From the NCBI GenBank assembly GCA_903893955.1, contig CAITOG010000082.1:1-20857 (forward strand): 20,857 bases of DNA. Reading direction: 5' to 3'. The stretch comes from an uncultured Actinomycetes bacterium. Its GTDB lineage: Bacteria; Actinomycetota; Acidimicrobiia; Acidimicrobiales; RAAP-2. A model generated the notes under the pieces. It had not been told where the DNA came from. It searched no databases and worked only from the letters and a program-made list of their open reading frames with translations. The translations under genes and the position numbers were made by a program. Positions 1 to 6,165 of the stretch are shown one piece after another. Positions within the stretch are counted from its first letter, which is position 1, and every line of letters begins with the position of its first letter.

Positions 1-2
1 AC

Positions 3-326
3 ACCACCACCACGACGGCGGCACCGACCTTCACGCCGACGCAAGCCACTGCTGCTCCCGTGACCACGTTCAACGGCTGGCTCTCGGGTCCCACCTCGGT
101 CAGCGCCAGCTACCCAGTCAGCCCGGTCTCCCCCACAAGGGCATCAGCCACCTGGAACACCTCGACGTCGCTCACGCTCGCGGCAGACTGCGGCGGCACC
201 ACGACGTCGAGCAGTGGGTCGAGTGGCGTCAGCGTCACGTTGCCCAGTGGCGGGTGCACCATCACCATCTCCGGGCCCGATGACGTCGCCACCACCTCCT
301 TCAGCATCTCGGTCGGTGCATCGTGA
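3..326 (+). CDS. 3' end of a Thr/Ser-rich secreted or surface protein (5' truncated)
   Basis: The reading frame is open from the first bases of the window to a TGA at 324-326, so only the last 107 residues are visible. They begin with a Thr/Ala/Pro-rich linker (TTTTTAAPTFTPT), typical of extracytoplasmic stalks. A roughly 75-residue Ser/Thr/Gly-rich stretch follows, with alternating hydrophobic residues that suggest a beta-sandwich, and two cysteines (ADCGG and GGCTI) that could form a disulfide. No membrane segment is seen in this part. Its stop overlaps the GTG start of the next gene (GTGA), so the two are probably co-translated. Pairing with a membrane LysM protein suggests an envelope or pilus-type locus upstream. 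I do not recognise the family. An internal GTG at 60 is not needed as a start because the frame continues upstream of it. Confidence 0.6.
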   Translation, partial: TTTTTAAPTFTPTQATAAPVTTFNGWLSGPTSVSASYPVSPVSPTRASATWNTSTSLTLAADCGGTTTSSSGSSGVSVTLPSGGCTITISGPDDVATTSFSISVGAS

Positions 327-2659
327 AGCGGCGTGGTGGTGTCGCTGATGGCATCCTCGGCCTCGGCGTGCTCCTGGTCGTCCCCGCCGTCTTGGCGGTG
401 ACATTCGGCCTGCACGTCCCGAGAGCTCCTCATGACGCCGCCTCGGCAACGACCGACGTGGCGACCCTCGCCTGGATCTTGTGGGCGTGGTGCGCGTTCG
501 GCCTCGTGGTCGATGTGACCCGACGCCTCCGCGGCACACCGAAGGCTGCGGCTCGCTCAGGCATGCTCGACCCACTCGCAGCGGGTCTGGTCGGCTTGAT
601 CATGAGCGTGGGAGCGCTGCTGCCGTCCTCAATCTCGTTCGCCGATCCGGCTGTGCACCAGGAACCTGCCCCTGCGGTGCTCGCGGCCACCACGACCGCC
701 ACGGCCTCGACACAATCGCTGTCGAGCTTTCCCGCTGTGCTCTACAAGGTTCAACCCGGCGACGACCTCTGGTCGATCGCTGAACACCTCTATGGCGACG
801 GCGACGCGTGGAACCTCCTCGCCGGTGCGAACCTCGGCTCGACCATGAACGACGGACGCCTCTTCGTCGACCCCAGCGTGATCCAACCGGGCTGGACACT
901 TCGAGCACCTGTCCCTGAGGGGCCGCCGCCACGGGTGGCACCCCCTCTCCCCGCTCGCTCGGAGGTTGCCCCACTCGACGCAGCCACCGGCCCGTCGACG
1001 CCGACAGCGTCGAGCACCCAAGCCCTCGCTGCGCACTCGTGGGTCTGGCTGACGGTCGGACTCGGAACCTCGACCGTGGCAGCCCTGCTGCTGCGACGTG
1101 CTCGGCGCACACGTCGACCTCGTCCCGAGGTCATCGACCTGGCCATCGGCCTCGAACGTCTCGCGGTGTCCCCGCTGCTCACCCTCACCGAACGAGCCAT
1201 CCTCCTAGCTGGAGCCGATGGGGTCCTGTCCGACCTCTGTCTGTTGTTCATAGATGCCGATGGCGCCGTCATCCGGAACGAGACAGGCGCCCTCTGGCAC
1301 GCCACCGTCGAGGAGCTCACCCGCGAAGATGAGCTCCCACTTGCTGCTCATGCCATCGTCGCCCCTCTCGGCTCCACCGATGAAGCCGAGATGAGCCTGC
1401 TGATCCCTGCAGGGAGCGCAGCATGCATTGGCGGAGCCGATGCTGAAGCCCTGTTCGCCCAGACCTGGCAACTGCAGCAGTCATTCACGTGGGGGCCACT
1501 CATCTCTCGCGACAGCGACGCCGACGGACGAGATCGACCTGTCGACCTCGACCCCATCGGGCTGCACATCTCAGACGGGCGACGCTCGAGAGCGCCTGGC
1601 GCCGCCGTCCTCGAAGTGGCCGACGAGTCGATCGACGATGTCGACGTCACAGTCGGCAATGGGTGGCTGACGCTTCCAAACTTCGATGTCGAGCTGGAGT
1701 GGTGGCCCATCTCCGGGGTGCTTCGTCCTGACGAGGACGATGACCACGCATCCCTCGTCGTCAGTGCTCCTGAGGCGCAGCAGCCGATTTCCCACGATGG
1801 GCCTTCGCGTGAGCACCAGGTGATGGTTCGTATCCTGTGCTCCCAGCCGTCTCTCCAGGGGCTGGTGGAGCCGCTCGACCCTAAGCGAGCTCGCAGGGCA
1901 ACCGAAGTCGTGGCCTACCTCGCCCTCCATCGACCCGAGGATGTGACCGGAGATCGGATCCGGACACGGGTCCTCGGCTCAAGCACCAGAGACGCTGCGA
2001 CCAAGACGCTCTTCAACGTCGCAAGTGCCGCCCGTCGGGCGCTCGGCACCATGCCCGACGGCTCCCCGGTGTTGCCGACCGCGTCGAGGAGCGGCTGCTA
2101 TCGAGCCGGCGATGCGATCACGACGGACCTCGACGTGCTCGAGGCGCACCTCGAGGCAGCCGACGGCGCCGCCGACCGAGATGAGCGCCTCGCGCACCTT
2201 CGCGCCGCCATCGAGCTCGTCGAGTCAGAACCACTCGGTGCAGTCCTGGCAGGGTGGGAATGGTTCGTTCCCGAGGGCCACCGGGCCAGGCTGGAGCGAG
2301 CAGTCGAGTCGGCAGCTGTCTCGCTCGCTCTCGACGCGGCAGCGAGCGGGCACCCTGCACTCGTGGATCTCGCCATCGAGCGGGCCCGCCTCGTGCTTCC
2401 CTACTCCGAACGGCTCGCGATCGCAGCTATGGAGGCAGCCTCGCTGCTTGGCGACATCGATGGGGTCCGTCGCGCGTTCGGTGACCTAGGGACGATCGTC
2501 GACGAGCTCGATCCAGGGGCGTGGCCAGTCCCGGCGCTCGAGGAGCGCTTCAGCGAGCTTGCTCGAGCAGCTCGCGAGCGATCGTCATCTCATGCCAGCT
2601 TGGCTGCGATCGATGACGCGCCTCTGAGCACGAGCCCGTCAGCGCCCGCTGCGCTGTAA
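323..2659 (+). CDS. Membrane-spanning LysM protein with cytoplasmic SARP-type winged helix and BTAD domain
   Basis: A 778-aa predicted transmembrane regulator. Four hydrophobic segments lie near residues 11-29, 46-64, 84-104 and 240-258. Positive charges (MKRR at the N-terminus, RRLR after segment 2, RRARRTRRPR after segment 4) place both ends inside. This puts residues 105-238 outside, including a LysM domain at about 138-193 (YKVQPGDDLWSIAEHLYGDG), the peptidoglycan-binding fold. The long C-terminal part would be cytoplasmic. About 500-598 resembles the winged helix of SARP regulators (AYLALHRPEDVTGDRIRTRVLG, then a GCYRAGDAITTDLDVLE ending), followed by a helical BTAD domain at about 602-750. 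Residues 270-490 match nothing I recognise. The GTG start overlaps the upstream stop. The last 23 codons are low-complexity and overlap ddl on the other strand. Proteins of this build are known beside actinobacterial pilus and envelope genes; a signalling role is inferred. Confidence 0.8.
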   Translation: MKRRGGVADGILGLGVLLVVPAVLAVTFGLHVPRAPHDAASATTDVATLAWILWAWCAFGLVVDVTRRLRGTPKAAARSGMLDPLAAGLVGLIMSVGALLPSSISFADPAVHQEPAPAVLAATTTATASTQSLSSFPAVLYKVQPGDDLWSIAEHLYGDGDAWNLLAGANLGSTMNDGRLFVDPSVIQPGWTLRAPVPEGPPPRVAPPLPARSEVAPLDAATGPSTPTASSTQALAAHSWVWLTVGLGTSTVAALLLRRARRTRRPRPEVIDLAIGLERLAVSPLLTLTERAILLAGADGVLSDLCLLFIDADGAVIRNETGALWHATVEELTREDELPLAAHAIVAPLGSTDEAEMSLLIPAGSAACIGGADAEALFAQTWQLQQSFTWGPLISRDSDADGRDRPVDLDPIGLHISDGRRSRAPGAAVLEVADESIDDVDVTVGNGWLTLPNFDVELEWWPISGVLRPDEDDDHASLVVSAPEAQQPISHDGPSREHQVMVRILCSQPSLQGLVEPLDPKRARRATEVVAYLALHRPEDVTGDRIRTRVLGSSTRDAATKTLFNVASAARRALGTMPDGSPVLPTASRSGCYRAGDAITTDLDVLEAHLEAADGAADRDERLAHLRAAIELVESEPLGAVLAGWEWFVPEGHRARLERAVESAAVSLALDAAASGHPALVDLAIERARLVLPYSERLAIAAMEAASLLGDIDGVRRAFGDLGTIVDELDPGAWPVPALEERFSELARAARERSSSHASLAAIDDAPLSTSPSAPAAL

Positions 2660-3699
2660 CGGTGGGTCGGGCGCTGTCTCGCTTCGTCGACCAGATCTGC
2701 AAGGAGCGTCCCGAACGGGACGAGTGGCGAGATGAAGAGATAGCGAGCCAGTGAGCCCGGAATCGTGTTGATCTCATTGACATAGAGCTCGTCGTCACTG
2801 GCCAGGAAATCGATCCTCGCCACACCACGCACCAAAGCGGCTGCGGCGACTCGCGCTCCAAGTCCTCGGATCTCGGCCTCCCGCTGCTCGCTGATGGCGG
2901 CTGGCAACTCTCGAGGGGCGCTCGCCATCCCCTCGCCGCCGACGTACTTGTCGGTGTAGCCGAGGATCTCTCCCGACGCCCCCGAGCGAAGTGGCCGCTC
3001 GATGGCGCTGAGCTCGAGCGCAGGGTGGCTGCGCACTGCGATCTGCAGGTCAGCGAGGTCCGGACGGTAAGGCTCGACCACGGCGCCGAGCGCAAGGTGG
3101 GGGTTGGCGCCGAGCCGGGCGATCGCCACCTCAAGGTCGGCCACCACGTCGATCCCGATCGAGGAGCCACCGAAGCGGGGCTTGACGATGTACGGACCTT
3201 CGAAGCCGACCGAGGTCGTCGACGCGCTCAGCGCGACACGAGGCAACGATGGGATCCCAGCCTGTTCCATGAGTGCCCCAAAGGCGAGCTTGTCCATCCC
3301 AAGCGCAGCGCCCGCCAGGTTCGGTCCCGTGTAGGCGATGCCGGCGAGGTCGAGGGTCGCCTGCAGCGTCCCATCCTCACCCGGTCCACCATGCGTGCAC
3401 AGGATGATGACGTCGATCTCCAGGGGCCGTGCGGCGCGGAGGCGTCCACCCTCAGGAGCGAAACCGCCAGGCTCGCTTGCGCTGAGCGTCAGCGCAGTCG
3501 CACCCTTCGGCGACCCCTCGAGGAATGCGCCAGCTTCGAGTGTGGGGTCGACCTGGACGAAGGAGCCTGTCTTGGTCCAGTAGATGGCGATCGGCGGTCG
3601 ACCTTGCGAGCACAGCTCGTGAGCTGCCTGCAGCCCGGTCAGGATGCTGACGTCGTGCTCCGGTGACGGTCCGCCGAACAGGACAGCGATCTCTCCCAC
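2590..3699 (-). CDS. ddl: D-alanine--D-alanine ligase (ATP-grasp)
   Basis: A 369-aa cytoplasmic enzyme that joins two D-alanines using ATP, making the terminal dipeptide of the peptidoglycan stem. Visible signatures in order: GGPSPEHDVS at 9-18, HGGPGEDGTLQ at 103-113, GPNLAG then GMDK at 125-137, the ATP-grasp strand KPRFGGSSIG at 173-182, GYTDKYVGGEG at 247-257, and the metal and substrate end DFL...NEINTIPGS at 297-316. Length is normal for the family. The GTG start at 3699 is supported by AGGGAG about 8 nt upstream. It lies 44 bp after the MurF-like gene on the same strand, matching the usual Ddl-MurF pathway order. The final 22 codons overlap the convergent LysM-SARP gene. The middle lobe (EPYRPDLADLQIAV, 209-222) differs from the common E-x-x-x-G-x-E-x-T/E-V form, so substrate choice at either D-Ala site cannot be assumed. 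Confidence 0.9.
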   Translation of the reverse strand: MGEIAVLFGGPSPEHDVSILTGLQAAHELCSQGRPPIAIYWTKTGSFVQVDPTLEAGAFLEGSPKGATALTLSASEPGGFAPEGGRLRAARPLEIDVIILCTHGGPGEDGTLQATLDLAGIAYTGPNLAGAALGMDKLAFGALMEQAGIPSLPRVALSASTTSVGFEGPYIVKPRFGGSSIGIDVVADLEVAIARLGANPHLALGAVVEPYRPDLADLQIAVRSHPALELSAIERPLRSGASGEILGYTDKYVGGEGMASAPRELPAAISEQREAEIRGLGARVAAAALVRGVARIDFLASDDELYVNEINTIPGSLARYLFISPLVPFGTLLADLVDEARQRPTHRYSAAGADGLVLRGASSIAAKLA

Positions 3700-3743
3700 G
3701 TTGCGTGCTCCCTCTTGGATGGTCGGCGGTCGCCGAGGCCCTC

Positions 3744-5279
3744 CTAAGGGTAGTTGTCCGGCAGATCGTTCTCGTAGAGGACGGCGTCCCCGGGCCCTAG
3801 GTTGGCCCGCACCCAGTCGACCGCTGCTTCACGAGTGGCAACCTCGATGCGCTCGGCCGACTGGCCGGCCAAACCTCGTCGAAGTGCCCGGCGGTTCGTG
3901 CGTCCGACCACCACCACCACGTCCGCCATCTCACCCGCACGCTCGGCGAACGTGGCGTTCGCTTCGTTCTGCGTTGGGCCGAGCTCGATCATGCCGGGGG
4001 TGACGACCACTCGACGCCCTGGCACGTCGAGTCGGTCGAGCACTGCAAGCGCTGCAGCTGCTCCTGCCGGGTTGGAGTTGAAGGTGTCGTCCACGACGGT
4101 CACCCCACTCGGCACGGTCGCGACAGCGAGCCGGTTCTCTACGTTCGAGAGGCTGCTGACGCGTCCGACGACCGAGGTTGCGTCGAGACCGAGTGCAAGA
4201 GCGGCACCGATGGCACAGGCCACGTTGGTCGGCTGCACGCCGATGATGACCGGCGAGGTACCAATCTCGGCGCCGTCGATCCTGATCGACCAGTTGTCTC
4301 CGTCGGTCGCGACGACCACCGTTGCCTCGGCGCTCGCCGAACCCGCACGGATGACTCGCTTGCCCGCCGCGCTGAGGCGGTCGGCAAGACCAGCCAGGCG
4401 ATGATCATCAACGTTCAAGATGACGACCTCGGCGGGCACCGTGATTTCCGCCTTCGAGGAAAGCGTCACCTCGAGGCTGCCAAAGCGCTCGAGGTGTACT
4501 GGGCCGATGGCGGTGATCATGGAGACGGTCGGTGGACACCACTCACACATCGCTGCGATCTCGCCCGGGCCGTAGGTACCCATCTCGGCGATGAAGACCT
4601 GTGTGCCGTCTGCAAGGTGCTCATTGATCGCTCGCGCCAATCCTGACCGGTTGTTGAACGACCGCGGCGACGGCACAGTGATTCGGTCGTTGCCGATCAG
4701 AGCCGCCAGATGGTTCTTGGTGGTGGTCTTGCCATAGGAGCCTGTGATGGCCACGACGGTCGGCGACACGCGGGCAAGCCGCTGCTTGGCATCATCGAGG
4801 AAGTGCTTGGACGCTGCCTCTTCGATGGGCTGCAGGATCCCTGCTGCACCGTCGACGAGCAGAGGGCTGAGGACGCAGGCGAGCGCTGCGCCCGCTGCAG
4901 CGTCACCGAGGAGCGCGCCGATCGCCACCACAACCACGACCAGGAATGCCGAGACGAGGGCAAGCGTCCTGGCGCGTCGGGTCCATGCCAGAGGTGACGT
5001 TCGCCCCTTGACGCTGAGTCCCCACGGCCCGATTGCAGCGACGCCAGCTGCGATGAGGCCCGCCACCGGTACCCACCAGACGACGATCAAGGAGGCGATG
5101 GCCAGCACCGCAAGGAGCATGTTCACAAGGCTGGTGGTCCACCAGCGGAGAGCGAAACGAGATGATGCGCCTGGGAGGTAGTGCTCTCGTTGTGAAACCC
5201 GAAGCCATCGAAGCCCGGCAGGGACGCACGCAGCCACGCCGGCGACCAGCGCAACGAGACCAAGCCACGATGCCATCAC
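3744..5279 (-). CDS. murF: Membrane-anchored MurF-like Mur ligase
   Basis: A 511-aa ligase predicted to add a D-Ala-D-Ala type dipeptide to a UDP-MurNAc-tripeptide-like acceptor. The Mur ligase core is clear: P-loop ITGSYGKTTTKN at 178-189 (Lys183), FNNRSGLARAI at 208-218, EMGTYGPGEI at 232-241, ITAIGPVHLERFGS at 255-268, NVDD at 289-292, ENRL at 381-384, DDTFNSNPAGA at 397-407 and PGMIELG at 428-434, all MurF-like. The first 150 residues are unusual. The soluble UDP-MurNAc-binding domain is replaced by about four hydrophobic segments (3-25, 49-90 probably two spans, 105-145). The C-terminus ends ENDLPDNYP instead of the KGSR-type ending. GTG at 5279 overlaps the hydrolase stop by 4 bp (GTGA), and ATG at 5276 overlaps it as TGATG; either could be the start. 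The symbol marks homology only; it may not be the housekeeping MurF. Confidence 0.78.
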   Translation of the reverse strand: MMASWLGLVALVAGVAACVPAGLRWLRVSQREHYLPGASSRFALRWWTTSLVNMLLAVLAIASLIVVWWVPVAGLIAAGVAAIGPWGLSVKGRTSPLAWTRRARTLALVSAFLVVVVVAIGALLGDAAAGAALACVLSPLLVDGAAGILQPIEEAASKHFLDDAKQRLARVSPTVVAITGSYGKTTTKNHLAALIGNDRITVPSPRSFNNRSGLARAINEHLADGTQVFIAEMGTYGPGEIAAMCEWCPPTVSMITAIGPVHLERFGSLEVTLSSKAEITVPAEVVILNVDDHRLAGLADRLSAAGKRVIRAGSASAEATVVVATDGDNWSIRIDGAEIGTSPVIIGVQPTNVACAIGAALALGLDATSVVGRVSSLSNVENRLAVATVPSGVTVVDDTFNSNPAGAAAALAVLDRLDVPGRRVVVTPGMIELGPTQNEANATFAERAGEMADVVVVVGRTNRRALRRGLAGQSAERIEVATREAAVDWVRANLGPGDAVLYENDLPDNYP

Positions 5280-6031
5280 AGCAGCCCTTCGATAGCTCGA
5301 CGGGTCGCGGCTGGGGCGCCGGTTGGCACGAGGTGGCCGATGCCGGGCAGCACCTCAAGGGCGACGTGAGGCTGGGATGCGCTTCTTCTTGCGAGCGCGA
5401 CCCCCTGCTCAGCGATCCACAGGGGCACGTCAGTATCCTGCGCTCCCCACAAGAAGGTCGTCGGCATCGACAGCCGACCCAGCTCGTCATCGAACGTCTC
5501 GTTGACCACAGTGACCAGAGTGTCGCGCATGACGCCACTCGCGGCGCGATAGTCAGCCGATCCTCGCTGGCGCCGGAGTGCCTCCATTCGAGCATCGGAG
5601 TAGAGCCCACTCTTGTTGAGCCACCGAATGACTCGATACGAGGCGCTCGGACGTTTCGACGGAGGCCGGAGGATCGGTGCGCCGATGAGAAGGAGGCCTG
5701 CCACCGATCCTGGGACCATGTCGGCGAGGCTCACCGCCACACGACCGCCGTGGGAATGCCCGACGAGGACCACCGGTTCGCCGACCTCCTCGAGGACTGG
5801 CAGCAGCGCCCTGGCGTAGTCCGCAGAACCCCAGGGAGAGGGGGGCGGTGGCGTGGCGCCAAAGCCCGGCAGATCGATGGCGAGCGCATCGAGAGGCTCG
5901 CCACCTGGTGGGGCGAGCACCATGGTGAAGTCACCGTGAGTCCGGCCCCATCCGTGGAGCGCGATGACCCTCGGCGGTCCGGCGCCGGTGGTGGAACCGA
6001 AGATCGAGCCTCCCGCGAACGACTGAAGCAT
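5276..6031 (-). CDS. Alpha/beta hydrolase, first gene of the MurF-Ddl cluster
   Basis: A 251-aa alpha/beta-hydrolase-fold protein. The oxyanion strand HGWG is at 26-29, the nucleophile elbow GHSHGG at 91-96 (Ser93), the acid lies in WGAQDTDVP (Asp199 or Asp201) and the catalytic His in PGIGHLVP (His233). No signal peptide or lipobox, so cytoplasmic; substrate unknown. It overlaps the MurF-like gene by 1 or 4 bp and so is translationally coupled to it, pointing to a cell-wall precursor or an amide/ester related to that pathway, but this is inference from context. ATG at 6031 is the only standard start in frame after an in-frame stop. Its own ribosome site is weak (GAGG close to the start), while the stop of a 19-codon upstream ORF overlaps the start codon. 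Confidence 0.85.
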   Translation of the reverse strand: MLQSFAGGSIFGSTTGAGPPRVIALHGWGRTHGDFTMVLAPPGGEPLDALAIDLPGFGATPPPPSPWGSADYARALLPVLEEVGEPVVLVGHSHGGRVAVSLADMVPGSVAGLLLIGAPILRPPSKRPSASYRVIRWLNKSGLYSDARMEALRRQRGSADYRAASGVMRDTLVTVVNETFDDELGRLSMPTTFLWGAQDTDVPLWIAEQGVALARRSASQPHVALEVLPGIGHLVPTGAPAATRRAIEGLL

Positions 6032-6090
6032 CAGCCTCGGACCCGGGAGGTCGGGATCACTTGCCGGGGAGGAGCGAACAACGTGACCAT
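6031..6090 (-). CDS. Candidate 19-codon leader ORF coupled to the hydrolase start (TGATG)
   Basis: An ATG at 6090-6088 is preceded at 6 nt by TGAGGG (6097-6102), a good ribosome site. It opens a 19-residue frame beginning MVTLFAPPRQ, whose TGA stop shares its A with the ATG of the alpha/beta hydrolase. The peptide has no run of one amino acid that would mark a classical attenuator. The hydrolase start lacks a strong site of its own, so coupling by terminating ribosomes is plausible. A possible -10 box TAGTCT sits directly upstream (6102-6107). If that box were used, the mRNA would start too late to keep the ribosome site, so the two signals are not fully compatible. It may be a chance ORF. 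Confidence 0.35.
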   Translation of the reverse strand: MVTLFAPPRQVIPTSRVRG

Positions 6091-6153
6091 GAGCGTCCCT
6101 CAGACTATCCAGCCCTACCGACGCCGGCCGGGAGCCACGTCGCGCCGGATGGC

Positions 6154-6159
6154 TACGGT
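6154..6159 (+). promoter_or_regulatory. -10 box of a probable leaderless promoter for the helicase operon
   Basis: TACGGT fits the actinobacterial TAnnnT -10 consensus and lies exactly 6 nt before the ATG at 6166, which would put the first transcribed base at or next to the start codon. No ribosome-binding site precedes this ATG, as expected for a leaderless mRNA. No convincing -35 hexamer is seen. The same spacing occurs at two other operon-leading genes in the window. Confidence 0.55.
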
Positions 6160-6165
6160 TGGACC

